This document shows, piece by piece, positions 51,310 to 60,211 of a stretch of DNA of 64,000 bases (the first letter of the stretch is position 1; the number at the start of each line of letters is the position of its first letter). Position numbers and translations under genes: made by a program. Location of the stretch: the NCBI RefSeq assembly GCF_001422645.1, contig NZ_LMLR01000015.1, positions 63,104-127,103 of the forward strand, given 5' to 3'. Origin of the DNA: Arthrobacter sp. Leaf69 (GTDB taxonomy: Bacteria > Actinomycetota > Actinomycetes > Actinomycetales > Micrococcaceae). The notes under the pieces are model-generated. The model searched no databases. It was not told the DNA's origin and saw nothing but the letters and a program-made list of their open reading frames with translations.

Positions 51310-52014
51310 CGGCGAAGTGGCGGCGGAAGGTGAAACTGTTGCGACCGCCGTGCTCCCGGGTGACGCGCCGGCTTTGGTGTCCAGGGCTTTCACGACCGCG
51401 GTTGCCAGCGTCGTGAATTCATCCAGCTGGGCGGAGCCTGTCAGGATGACGGTGGTCCCTCCGGCGTCGACAAGCACCATGCTCTTCTCGCCCTTGCCGG
51501 TGTCGCGGAGTTCCCAGTCCCGGCCGCCGGCGCTGCGGCTACCGGTGACGGGCGCGCTCTTGACCTGCTGGAGCAGCCAGGTGGGATTGGCCTGCCGGGT
51601 CTGGACCATTCCGATGAAGGCTTCCTTGGGGGTGAGGTAGCCCACCTCCCAGGTGGGGACGCCGCTGCCCGTGCCGGATTCCCAGCGGGCGTAATTGGCA
51701 CGGAATGTTTCGCCGGTTTCCGGGGCCGCGGGTGTGAATCCCGCCACATCCGCGGCGTTCCGTGCCACGGCGCTGACGTTGATGTCCGGCCGGTAGCCGT
51801 CGGACTTGGGTGAGGGGTTCATCAGAACGATCGGCAGGAAAGTGGCGATGCTCAGGACCAGCGCAATGATCATCCCGATCACCGAGGCATTCGCACGTTT
51901 GGCCGCTCCGGCGGTCAGGACGGGCTTGACGGGCGGTTGGCCGGGGGCTTCCGTGCCGGTGGTCCCGGCAGGGGAGGCTGGGGCTGCGGGGGGCGTTTCC
52001 TGCAATTCACTCAC
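51307..52014 (-). CDS. DUF4245 membrane-anchored protein
   Basis: 235 aa. Pro/Ala-rich cytoplasmic start, one TM helix at about 45-67 (SVIGMIIALVLSIATFLPIVLM), then an exported domain with NPTWLLQQVKSA and TTVILTGSAQLDEF, as in DUF4245 proteins found beside glpX in actinobacteria. Function unknown. GTG 52014 has GAGGG upstream. Divergent from glpX. Confidence 0.85.
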   Translation of the reverse strand: MSELQETPPAAPASPAGTTGTEAPGQPPVKPVLTAGAAKRANASVIGMIIALVLSIATFLPIVLMNPSPKSDGYRPDINVSAVARNAADVAGFTPAAPETGETFRANYARWESGTGSGVPTWEVGYLTPKEAFIGMVQTRQANPTWLLQQVKSAPVTGSRSAGGRDWELRDTGKGEKSMVLVDAGGTTVILTGSAQLDEFTTLATAVVKALDTKAGASPGSTAVATVSPSAATSP

Positions 52015-52223
52015 CCCTCTATAGTCGCCCATTCCGGGCCGATCTCACATTCGGTGGTGCCGGGCGGGGCAGTGCCTGCCGTTTCACGGATTGGTCATTC
52101 CAAGACGCAGCTTTTCGCCGCGACTATGATCAGTAGCAGACGAGATCACTAACCAACGAATCACCGCGACGGATCGACCTGTCCGTGCGGCTTCAATGAT
52201 CGCCACTCGAAGAAGAGGTTCAC

Positions 52224-53261
52224 GTGACACCAGCGCCAATGACCCAGAAGTACTCCACGCTTTCCCCGTCTCTCGCCGTCGGCATCGACGAGCCGGACCG
52301 CAACCTCGCTCTGGAACTGGTCCGCGTCACCGAAGCCGCCGCCATCGCCGGCGGTCACTGGGTGGGGTTCGGGGACAAGAACAAGGCCGACGGCGCCGCC
52401 GTCGACGCCATGCGCTCCTTCCTCCAGACTGTCCACTTCAACGGTGTTGTGGTGATCGGTGAAGGTGAAAAGGACGAAGCCCCGATGCTCTTCAACGGGG
52501 AGCGCGTCGGCGACGGCACCGGCCCCGAGTGCGACGTCGCCGTCGACCCGATCGACGGAACCCGCCTGACCGCGCTGGGCATCAACAACGCCCTGGCCGT
52601 CCTCGCCGTCGCCGAGCGCGGCTCCATGTTCGACCCTTCCGCGGTCTTCTACATGGAAAAGCTCGTCACCGGCCCGGAAGCCGCCGACATGGTTGACCTG
52701 CGCCTGCCGGTCAAGCAGAACCTGCACCTGATCGCCAAGGCCAAGGGCGTCAAAGTCAACCAGCTCAACGTGATGATCCTGGACCGCGACCGGCACCGCC
52801 CGCTCGTGGAGGAGATCCGCGAGGCCGGTGCCCGGACCAAGTTCATCATGGACGGCGACGTCGCCGGCGCCATCGCCGCGGCCCGCTCCGGTACCGGGGT
52901 GGACGCCCTGATGGGCATCGGCGGAACGCCGGAAGGCATCGTCGCTGCCTGCGCCATCAAGTCCCTGGGCGGCGTGATCCAGGGCCGGCTGTGGCCCACC
53001 AGCGACGAAGAGAAGCAGAAGGCGATCGACGCCGGCCACGACCTGGACCGCGTGCTCTCCACCAACGATCTCGTCTCCAGCGACAACTGCTACTTCGCGG
53101 CCACGGGCATCACCGACGGCGACCTGCTCAAGGGCGTGCGCTACTCGAAGGACAAGGTCCTCACCCAGTCCATCGTGATGCGTTCCAAGTCCGGCACCAT
53201 CCGCTTCGTTGATGGCGAGCACCAGGCCAGCAAGTGGGAGGGCTACGCCCGCAAGGGCTAG
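52224..53261 (+). CDS. glpX: Class II fructose-1,6-bisphosphatase
   Basis: Gluconeogenic dephosphorylation of fructose 1,6-bisphosphate. 345 aa. GEGEKDEAPMLFNGE and VDPIDGTRLT hold the metal-binding acidic residues, and GTPEGIVAACAIK near residue 233 binds phosphate. This is the only FBPase type in many actinobacteria, so it is probably essential for growth on organic acids. GTG 52224 with AAGAGG upstream. A -10-like TATGAT lies at 52125-52130. Confidence 0.96.
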   Translation: MTPAPMTQKYSTLSPSLAVGIDEPDRNLALELVRVTEAAAIAGGHWVGFGDKNKADGAAVDAMRSFLQTVHFNGVVVIGEGEKDEAPMLFNGERVGDGTGPECDVAVDPIDGTRLTALGINNALAVLAVAERGSMFDPSAVFYMEKLVTGPEAADMVDLRLPVKQNLHLIAKAKGVKVNQLNVMILDRDRHRPLVEEIREAGARTKFIMDGDVAGAIAAARSGTGVDALMGIGGTPEGIVAACAIKSLGGVIQGRLWPTSDEEKQKAIDAGHDLDRVLSTNDLVSSDNCYFAATGITDGDLLKGVRYSKDKVLTQSIVMRSKSGTIRFVDGEHQASKWEGYARKG

Positions 53262-53655
53262 CATCCGCAGCACGAGCCAGAACATCCGGATCCCGGGGTG
53301 CGTTTCGCGCCCCGGGATCTGCTGTTTCCGGGCTAGTTTGCGGGATGGCCAGGCTGGCCGCGCTGGCCGCGACCGGGTCCAGCGGGGGACATGCCCAGTG
53401 GTCGGGTCCGGGATTGGACATAGTGGGGCTATGTCCATCCGCCATGTCCAGCGCGGGGCATGCCCAGCGGGGGAGGGATGCCCAGAGCTGGGTCCAGCGG
53501 GGGACATGCTCAGTGGTCGGGCCCGGGATTGGACATGGTGGGTCTATGTCCATCCGCCATGTCCAAGGTGGGGCATGCCCAGCCGCGGAGGGTGGGCAGC
53601 GCGGGGTGCGACGGCGGACCATGTCCAGTGGTGGAGCCCTGGCGCGGCAGTACAG
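53262..53655. other. Gene-free stretch between glpX and femX-like genes
   Basis: About 390 bases without a credible gene; most of it is the duplicated palindromic repeat listed next. Open frames through it are repeat-derived. Confidence 0.75.
53375..53592. repeat. Two ~103-bp direct repeats rich in GGACATG palindromes
   Basis: Copy A 53375-53477 and copy B 53490-53592 share most bases, both opening GGGTCCAGCGGGGGACATGC and ending GGCATGCCCAGC...GGAGGG. Each contains GGACATAG/CTATGTCC-type inverted repeats (about 53416-53436 and 53530-53550). GGACAT or ATGTCC words occur around ten times, and a further CCATGTCCAGTGG lies at ~53618. Confidence 0.92.
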
Positions 53656-54648
53656 CTAGCGTCCGAGCGCGCCTCGCACCCGGGCAGGCGCCGTCCGGGC
53701 CGCACGGACGCCGCGGCGGGCGGCCTGCGCGCCCCTCCGGGCCAGCTGGTACCCGCTGTAGCGCAGCTTGTTCACCGGCAGGTCCCAGGTTCCGGGATAG
53801 ACCACCTCGCGCCCGCCGAAGGACTTCTTGAACGCCGTGAAGCCGGCCCATTTGTGGTCGGGCTGGTCCGCGGGGGCCACACCCCAGAGGTCCACGTGCT
53901 TCAAACCCTTGGCCTTGGCATCCGCCATCAGCGTGACCAGCAGCGGAATGCCGGCGCTGAGTTTCCGGTGCGCGTCATCCAGCGCGGCGTGCGCATAAGT
54001 GCGGGTATCCGCGGAGTCGTAGGCCAGGGCGGCGGCGATCGGCTCGCCCTCAAGCTCGGCGACGAAAAGCGTCGCGGCGCCGGCCGGCATGAGCGAGCGT
54101 GCAACCTGGGTCAGGTATTCGTCGCTCTGCGGCTTGAATCCGTTGCGCGCCGCCGTCAGGTGCAGGAACGTCAGCAGCACCGATATGTCATCCGGGTCCT
54201 GGCTGGACCGGAACGTCACGCCCTTCTTGTGGATGTTCCGGTACAGGTTGCGGTTCACCGGCTTCATGTCCGCGAGGACATCCTTGAAGTCGCGGTCCAC
54301 GTCCACGATCCAGCTCAGTTCGGGCTGCTGGTTGGCCGGGGCGGGCCGGAGGCCGCGCGTGCGCAGGAGCGCGTCGGCTTCGGCGGCCGCGAAGCCGGCA
54401 TCCACGGGTTCAATCCGGACAAACACGGCCCCGCAGCTGCGGGCCAGGTCCGTGAGTGCCGCCAGCGCGGCGTCGAACGCGGTGAGGGAAGCTGCCACCG
54501 GACCGTAGGGCGCGTAGAGGAGCTTACCGGCCGGGTTGCTTTCCTCGATGGCCAGGAAACTCCAGCCGGGGCCCGAACGCTGGTGCACGGTCCGGCCAAG
54601 GCTGCGCTGGAACGCGGCCCACGGGGGGCTCTGCAGGAAGTGGTCCAC
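53656..54648 (-). CDS. FemAB-like peptidoglycan bridge aminoacyltransferase
   Basis: 330 aa, two GNAT-like lobes of the Fem ligase family, which add amino acids from aminoacyl-tRNA to lipid II or peptidoglycan side chains. Early PPWAAFQRSLGRTVHQRSG and LLYAPYGPVA; the middle MKPVNRNLYRNIHKKGV; and late HVDLWGVAPADQPDHKWAGFTAFKKSFGG are characteristic. C-terminal tail strongly Arg/Ala-rich. GTG 54648 is 4 bases after the manA stop, so they form an operon. The amino acid used is unknown. Confidence 0.88.
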   Translation of the reverse strand: MDHFLQSPPWAAFQRSLGRTVHQRSGPGWSFLAIEESNPAGKLLYAPYGPVAASLTAFDAALAALTDLARSCGAVFVRIEPVDAGFAAAEADALLRTRGLRPAPANQQPELSWIVDVDRDFKDVLADMKPVNRNLYRNIHKKGVTFRSSQDPDDISVLLTFLHLTAARNGFKPQSDEYLTQVARSLMPAGAATLFVAELEGEPIAAALAYDSADTRTYAHAALDDAHRKLSAGIPLLVTLMADAKAKGLKHVDLWGVAPADQPDHKWAGFTAFKKSFGGREVVYPGTWDLPVNKLRYSGYQLARRGAQAARRGVRAARTAPARVRGALGR

Positions 54649-54652
54649 GGTC

Positions 54653-55939
54653 TCAGCCTTTCAGGGCGGTGGTGACGGCAAAGGCCAGGGCGGTCCCGGT
54701 GGCACCGGACACGGCGTGTGCGTTGACCGGGGCCTCAGCCGCGGGCAGGAAGGCGCTTCCGCCGCGCTCCAGCCGCAGCTCGCCCTTGGGGGAGTCCAGG
54801 AGCACGGCGCCGGACACCACGATGATGACGGCGGGGCCCTCCTGTGCCAGCGGAACAGGGTCCGCGCCGGGCTCCAACTCGACGCGCTGCAGCTGGAACT
54901 CCCGGAACGGCGGCCGGAAGACCTCCTGCCCCAGCATCGTTGTCTCGGGGAGGATCATGGGCACGCCGACGGCGTCAAAGGAGACGGTGCGGAGCAGTTC
55001 GGGCACGTCCACGAACTTCGGTGTCAGCCCGCCGCGCAGCACGTTGTCCGAGGAGGCCATGACCTCAATGCCGAGTCCGTGCAGGTAGGCATGGACGTTG
55101 CCGGCCGGGAGGTAGACAGCCTCGCCCGGTGCCAGCGAGATCCGGTTGAGCAGCAGCGAAATCAGCACGCCCGGATCGCCCGGGTACCGCTCGTTGAGTG
55201 TCACAACGGTGGAAAGCTCCGCCTGGTACGGCGCCGTCGGGGCGCCGGAGACGAGGGCGGCCACGATGGCCGACGTCGCGTCCGCGATGTCCTCGCCGCC
55301 GTTGATCAGCCGCTCGAAGGCCGAGCGCAGGGCGGTGTGTTCCTCGGGCTGCGCCAGATCCTGCAGCAGCAGCGGGACGAGCGGAGGCAGTTCGAGGCCG
55401 GCGAGGTCAAAATCCGCCGCCAGCAGCTGGAAGACGGCACGCGCTTCGACCGCCGGCCGGAAGCCGCACAGCGCCTCGAACGGCGTCAGCGCGAGGATCA
55501 TCTCCGGCTTGTGGTGGTCGTCCTTGTAGTTGCGTTCCGCCGCGGCGCGGTCCACCCCGGCGGCCTCCTCGCGGGCGAACCCGTCCCGGGCCTGGTCAAG
55601 TGTCGGGTGCACCTGGAGCGAGAGGGGGCTGTCGGCGGCCAGGACTTTGAGCAGGAAGGGAAGCCGGGGGCCGAATTCGGCGACGCTCTCGCGGCCCAGG
55701 TGGTGCTCCGGGTCTTCCGCGATCAGCGTATCCAGGGGCCGGCGTCCGCCATGGTCCGCGACCGCGGCATGGGCGCCCGCCGAACCGGACTGACTCAGCG
55801 CCACCGAGGGTGAGTCAGGGTGCGCGCCGATCCACAGCTCAGCCTCGGGACCGCCGGAAGCAGGCCTGCCGAGCAGCCCGGCGATGGCTGTGGTGGAGCC
55901 CCAGGCATAGGGCCGGAGGACATTTTCGAGTTCGTACAC
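54653..55939 (-). CDS. manA: Class I mannose-6-phosphate isomerase
   Basis: Zinc enzyme converting fructose 6-phosphate and mannose 6-phosphate, giving mannose for envelope glycans. 428 aa cupin fold. NVLRPYAWGSTTAIAGLLG at the start, LQVHPT (zinc His), DDHHKPEMILAL (Lys, Glu) and YLPAGNVHAYLHGLGIE with the catalytic-site residues are intact. GTG 55939. The position next to envelope genes matches Rv3255c. Confidence 0.95.
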   Translation of the reverse strand: MYELENVLRPYAWGSTTAIAGLLGRPASGGPEAELWIGAHPDSPSVALSQSGSAGAHAAVADHGGRRPLDTLIAEDPEHHLGRESVAEFGPRLPFLLKVLAADSPLSLQVHPTLDQARDGFAREEAAGVDRAAAERNYKDDHHKPEMILALTPFEALCGFRPAVEARAVFQLLAADFDLAGLELPPLVPLLLQDLAQPEEHTALRSAFERLINGGEDIADATSAIVAALVSGAPTAPYQAELSTVVTLNERYPGDPGVLISLLLNRISLAPGEAVYLPAGNVHAYLHGLGIEVMASSDNVLRGGLTPKFVDVPELLRTVSFDAVGVPMILPETTMLGQEVFRPPFREFQLQRVELEPGADPVPLAQEGPAVIIVVSGAVLLDSPKGELRLERGGSAFLPAAEAPVNAHAVSGATGTALAFAVTTALKG

Positions 55940-56011
55940 GGCCTGGGTGTCCCTATCTGTTGCGGAAGCTCCGTTGCGGAAGCCTGGTAAAGGAAAGAAC
56001 GGTCACTGGAA

Positions 56012-57664
56012 CTACAGTGGAGCGCATTGGCCGTTTGTGGCGACCAGGTTGCGGATCGACTGCTCGTCGCCATTGCGCTTGAACTCGTTCAGCATTTCTT
56101 CGGTGATCGGTTCGCCGTCCGGCGTCGTGGTCACCGGGGTGAAGTCCGACGACGACGGCGACGGTGCGGGCTGGGTGCCGGGCTGCGCGCCCGGTGTCCT
56201 GCCGGCTGCCGACAGCGGGCCGGGTACCTGGTCCTGCTGGAGGATCACGTCGTCGGCGGCACCCGCCGCGGGTGCCGGAGCGAGGAGGGCGTCGACTTTC
56301 TGGTGGATCTGGTCGAAGTCCGGGACCGTCGAGAAGGACGCGTCGAAATCGGGCGGCCCGATGGTGAGCCGGCGCATTTCCTGTCCCTTCGACTTCATCG
56401 CCAGGTCCACGAAACTCCCCAGCTGGCTGGCGGAAATGTTGGAGTCGACCACCTTGGTGCCGGCCTTGACGATGTCCTCGAACTTTGCCAGCAGGGTCGC
56501 CGGATCGAGCTGCTTCAGCATGGCCTGCTGGACGCACTGCTGGCGTGCGATGCGCGCGTAGTCGTCCACGAATTCGCGGGAGCGGCCGTACCAGAGGGCG
56601 TGGTAGCCGTCCAGGGTATTGTCGCCGGCCGGGATCCAGCCCAGCGGCATGCCGTGGATTCCGTTGGCCTCGTCAACGGTCTCGCCGCTGATCGGAACCC
56701 AGCCGCCGGCCTTGATCTTGATGCCGCCCATGGCATCGATGAGCCGTTCGAAGCCGTCCATGTCGACGAGGACGTAGGCCTGGACCTTGATGCCAAGCGT
56801 CCCGGACACGGCTTCCAGTGTGGCCTGCGCGCCGGGGTCTTCCACGCCGGGGTAGAGGTCCTTGTGCTCGTTGGTGACCTCGGTGTTGATGGCGTTGATG
56901 AGGCATTCATTGCCGCAGTCGTAGCCGTCGGGGTAGATGCTGCGCATCGGGGAGTCTTCGCTGAACTGCGCGTTTTGGAGGTTCCGGGGCACGGAGATGA
57001 TGGCGGTCGCGCCGGTTGTGGCGTCCACGCTGATAACCGAGAGGCTGTCCGGCCGGCGGCCTGTGCGGTCGGACCCGGCGTCGCCGCCCATCATCAGGAA
57101 GTTGTACCGGCCTTCCGAGGGCTCCATTGCCGGTCCCGCGGAGAAGATGTTGCCGATGGCGTCCCGGCTCACGTTGAGCAGGTACGCGGCGTAGCCCAGC
57201 GATCCGCTGCTGAGGATCATCGCCAGCACCAGGGTGACCACGACGGCGGGGCGCACCTTCGGGGTCAGCAGTGCGGGCCGGATGAGCCGCAGTGTGTTGA
57301 TGAACAGGGCTGCCCAGCCGACGGCCAGCGCCAGCAGGCAGAGAATGAGCAGCAGCGAGGCAATCGGGCTGGTGAACAGGTTGATCAGCGTCGGCCGGGA
57401 TACCAGGAGGAGCACTGCCGCCAGGATGCCCAGCACCCAGACGGTGAGGGTGACACGCAGCGCAAACCGCCCCAGCCGCCGGTTGCCGGCAACGGTCTGG
57501 GCGCTGCCGGGCACCAGGAGTGTCATCAGGACCAGCAGGAACGCCCGCTTGGTCAGCACCGGGGCTGCCGCGCCCGAGGGATAGCGGACGGGATTGGTGA
57601 GGGACGACGCAGCCGTCCGGTTCCGCGGTGCCGGCTGGCGGGAAGGGGCGTAACTGTTGGTCAT
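56012..57664 (-). CDS. LytR-CpsA-Psr (LCP) family glycopolymer ligase
   Basis: 550-aa membrane protein that transfers glycopolymers from lipid carriers to peptidoglycan. Four TM helices lie between ~38 and ~165. The LCP domain follows: MMGGDAGSDRTGRRPDSLSV with the conserved Asp/Arg, ISVPRNLQN, and YARIARQQCVQQAML. A Pro/Ser/Gln-rich region and a final Cys-containing tail end the chain. The four-helix N-terminus is more than the single anchor of most LCP proteins. 10 bases downstream of purE. Related to Lcp1 (Rv3267) by neighbourhood. Confidence 0.92.
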   Translation of the reverse strand: MTNSYAPSRQPAPRNRTAASSLTNPVRYPSGAAAPVLTKRAFLLVLMTLLVPGSAQTVAGNRRLGRFALRVTLTVWVLGILAAVLLLVSRPTLINLFTSPIASLLLILCLLALAVGWAALFINTLRLIRPALLTPKVRPAVVVTLVLAMILSSGSLGYAAYLLNVSRDAIGNIFSAGPAMEPSEGRYNFLMMGGDAGSDRTGRRPDSLSVISVDATTGATAIISVPRNLQNAQFSEDSPMRSIYPDGYDCGNECLINAINTEVTNEHKDLYPGVEDPGAQATLEAVSGTLGIKVQAYVLVDMDGFERLIDAMGGIKIKAGGWVPISGETVDEANGIHGMPLGWIPAGDNTLDGYHALWYGRSREFVDDYARIARQQCVQQAMLKQLDPATLLAKFEDIVKAGTKVVDSNISASQLGSFVDLAMKSKGQEMRRLTIGPPDFDASFSTVPDFDQIHQKVDALLAPAPAAGAADDVILQQDQVPGPLSAAGRTPGAQPGTQPAPSPSSSDFTPVTTTPDGEPITEEMLNEFKRNGDEQSIRNLVATNGQCAPL

Positions 57665-57674
57665 CCGGCGATCC

Positions 57675-58289
57675 CTAACGGCTGCCCCGGGTGACGACGT
57701 TTGCGTCGGCGAACACTTCGCTCACCTTCTGCCGCAGGTTCGCGCCCTTCCGGGTGGCGACGTCATTGAGCTCCTGGGCGAAATCGGCCAGGGCGGCGCG
57801 GAGCTGTGCGGCCAGGGGGTCCGTCCCGGAGGCCAGCATGCGCACGGCCAGAAGGCCGGCATTCCGGGCTCCGCCGATGGATACGGTCGCGACCGGGACC
57901 CCGGCGGGCATCTGGACAATGGAGAGCAGGGAGTCCATGCCGTCGAGGGTCTTGAGCGGCACCGGGACGCCGATGACCGGCAGAGGCGTGACGGAGGCGA
58001 GCATGCCCGGCAGGTGGGCGGCACCGCCGGCGCCGGCGATGATGACGCGCAGGCCGCGTTCGTGGGCCGTCTGGCCGTAGCGGACCATTTCGAGGGGCAT
58101 GCGGTGCGCGGAGACCACGTCCGCCTCAAAGGGGATGCCGAACTCGGCGAGGGCCTCGGCAGCAGCCTCCATCACCGGCCAGTCGGAGTCCGAGCCCATC
58201 ACGAGCCCGACGAGGGGGGCATCGGCCCCGGCATCCGCCGCGGCCGGGAACTGGACGTCGGTGGCGGGGGCTGTGTTGCTGGCGCTCAT
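57675..58289 (-). CDS. purE: N5-carboxyaminoimidazole ribonucleotide mutase
   Basis: Step of purine synthesis: N5-CAIR to CAIR. 204 aa; ~35-residue Ala-rich N-terminal extension, then GLVMGSDSDWPVMEAAAEAL with the active-site Ser-Asp, SAHRMP with the catalytic His, and AGAGGAAHLPGM. ATG 58289 overlaps the purK stop by 4 bases. The pair purK-purE does the bacterial two-step carboxylation. Confidence 0.96.
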   Translation of the reverse strand: MSASNTAPATDVQFPAAADAGADAPLVGLVMGSDSDWPVMEAAAEALAEFGIPFEADVVSAHRMPLEMVRYGQTAHERGLRVIIAGAGGAAHLPGMLASVTPLPVIGVPVPLKTLDGMDSLLSIVQMPAGVPVATVSIGGARNAGLLAVRMLASGTDPLAAQLRAALADFAQELNDVATRKGANLRQKVSEVFADANVVTRGSR

Positions 58290-59482
58290 GGGTTCTCCTC
58301 GTGGGCTTCCGCAGCGGTGCGGGGCTGGGCCCTTCCGTTGCGGATGATGTTGGCGACCGTGGTGGCCCGTTCGCGCACGGAGTCGACGTCGGCCACGGAG
58401 CCGCCGACGAGGTTGACGTGGCCGATCTTGCGGCCCGGGCGGACGGCCTTGCCGTAGCAGTGGACCTTCGCCGCGGGCTCGCTGGCGAGGGCCGCGGGGT
58501 AGGCGGAGAACAGATTCTGGTTCTCGCCGCCCAGGAAGTTCTTCATGACGACCACCGGACCGAGCAGGTCGGTGGCACCGAGGGGCAGGTTGAGGATGGC
58601 CCGGAGGTGCTGTTCGAACTGGCTGGTCACCGAGCCGTCCTGGGTCCAGTGGCCGGTGTTGTGCGGACGCATGGCGAGTTCGTTGATCAGGAAGCCTGCT
58701 CCCACGCCGGGGGTCTCGAACAGTTCGACGGCCATCACACCAGTGACGCCAAGTTCGCTGGCGATCCGGAGGGCGGCGTTCTCGGCCGCAGCTGCGACCT
58801 CCAGCGGGATGTCCAGGGCCGGGGCGATGACTTCATCGCAGACGCCGTCGACCTGGATCGTGTGCACCACGGGCCAGGCCCGTGCTTCGCCGTCGGGGGT
58901 CCGGGCCACCAAGGCCGAGAGTTCGCGGCTGAACTCCACCTTGGCTTCGGCTAGCAGCGGCGACATCGCGGCGAACCAGTCGGCTGTGTCCGCGGCGTCC
59001 GCTGCGGAGTCCACGATCCGTACGCCTTTGCCGTCGTAGCCGCCGCGCGGGGTCTTGAGGACCACCGGCCAGCCGGTTTCGTCGCCGAATGCGATCAGCC
59101 CGGCGACGTCGTCCACGGAGGCCCAGCGCGGATTGGGCAGCTCCAGCCTGTCGATGGCCGCCCGCATCACAAGCTTGTCCTGGGCGTTGACCAGGGCATC
59201 CGGTCCGGGGTGGACGTTGACGCCGGCGCGCTGCAGGGAACGGAGGTGCTCCGTGGGCACATGCTCGTGGTCGAACGTCAGGACGTCGAGGCCGCGGGAA
59301 AACTCCAGGAGGTGGTCCAGATCCGTGTAATCACCGACCGGGGCGTTGGCCACGGCGGAGACGGCTGAGACGTCCTCACCTTCGGCAAGGACACGGAGCT
59401 CGAAGCCCAGGGCGGTGGCCGCCGGGGCCATCATTCGGGCGAGTTGGCCGCCGCCAACAACACCGATCACAGGAAAAGTCAC
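58286..59482 (-). CDS. purK: 5-(Carboxyamino)imidazole ribonucleotide synthase
   Basis: ATP-dependent carboxylation of AIR to N5-CAIR. 398 aa, ATP-grasp fold. GVVGGGQLARMMAPAA near the start, LKTPRGGYDGKG in the ATP loop, and NELAMRPHNTGHWT close to the metal site. Start is GTG 59482, 7 bases after TAGGCT, likely leaderless; an open frame continues upstream to 59638 but looks non-coding. First gene of the purK-purE-LCP run. Confidence 0.95.
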   Translation of the reverse strand: MTFPVIGVVGGGQLARMMAPAATALGFELRVLAEGEDVSAVSAVANAPVGDYTDLDHLLEFSRGLDVLTFDHEHVPTEHLRSLQRAGVNVHPGPDALVNAQDKLVMRAAIDRLELPNPRWASVDDVAGLIAFGDETGWPVVLKTPRGGYDGKGVRIVDSAADAADTADWFAAMSPLLAEAKVEFSRELSALVARTPDGEARAWPVVHTIQVDGVCDEVIAPALDIPLEVAAAAENAALRIASELGVTGVMAVELFETPGVGAGFLINELAMRPHNTGHWTQDGSVTSQFEQHLRAILNLPLGATDLLGPVVVMKNFLGGENQNLFSAYPAALASEPAAKVHCYGKAVRPGRKIGHVNLVGGSVADVDSVRERATTVANIIRNGRAQPRTAAEAHEENP

Positions 59483-59489
59483 AAGTCCC

Positions 59490-59495
59490 AGCCTA
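59490..59495 (-). promoter_or_regulatory. Leaderless -10 box (TAGGCT) of purK
   Basis: Minus strand TAGGCT, 7 bases (GGGACTT), then GTG 59482. Confidence 0.55.
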
Positions 59496-59646
59496 CCGAA
59501 AGCCATGCCATATCCCGGCTTTTTGAAATTCCGGGGCGGGCGCAGCCTGGATACGCGGACCGCGCGCCGGGGGGAGCTCCCGGCATTCAGCGCTAAAATG
59601 GGCAGTTGGCCCAAAGGCCGACAGTTCACGAAGGCCACGGAGGGTC

Positions 59647-60210
59647 ATGATTACTACACTTACGGAGCGCTTGCGCGGGCTCGCCTCGCTCTTCTGGCGC
59701 GAAGTGGCCAAGTTTGGTGCGGTGGGCGGTGTTGCGTTCATCATCGACAACGGACTCACGTACTATCTGATGCACGGCCCGATGACCGACAGCGAGGCCA
59801 AGGCCCGCTTCGTCGGCGCCACCATCGCCACCATCTTTTCCTGGATCGCGAACCGCTTCTGGACCTTCCGCCACCGGCGCCAGGACAACGTGGTCCGTGA
59901 GTTCCTGATGTTCATCCTGATCAACGGCATCGGCATCGGCATCTCCACCGGCTTGACCGCCCTCGCCAAATACGGCTTCGGTGTTACGGACAAGAACATG
60001 CTGTTCGCTGCCGGGGTGGTAGGCATCCTCGTCGCCACCGTCGTCCGCTTCTTTGCGTACCGCTTCCTGGTGTTCAACAAGGAACTCGACGAAGAGCCGG
60101 AGTTCTCCCACGACCACGAGATCATCGAACGCCACCCCCACACCAGGGAGGGCGTCCACGTCGAGGGCGTCGCCGTCAAGGATCCGGAACTGCCCGGCCC
60201 GCAGGCCTAG
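59647..60210 (+). CDS. GtrA family membrane protein
   Basis: 187 aa with four TM helices (about 19-36, 55-75, 85-105, 115-140). Family pattern FGAVGGVAFIIDNGLTYYLM, NRFWTFRH and the final FFAYRFLVFNKE. GtrA proteins are proposed to move polyprenyl-linked sugars across the membrane. An acidic, His-rich tail (~45 residues) follows. ATG 59647 with GGAGG 6 bases upstream. Its stop is 1 base from the stop of the convergent TIGR03089 gene. Confidence 0.9.
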   Translation: MITTLTERLRGLASLFWREVAKFGAVGGVAFIIDNGLTYYLMHGPMTDSEAKARFVGATIATIFSWIANRFWTFRHRRQDNVVREFLMFILINGIGIGISTGLTALAKYGFGVTDKNMLFAAGVVGILVATVVRFFAYRFLVFNKELDEEPEFSHDHEIIERHPHTREGVHVEGVAVKDPELPGPQA

Positions 60211-60211
60211 G

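Noticed and set aside
54400..54430. tRNA T-arm-like sequence GGGTTCAATCC
   Set aside because: It is inside the femX-like coding region and no acceptor or anticodon stem can be built around it.
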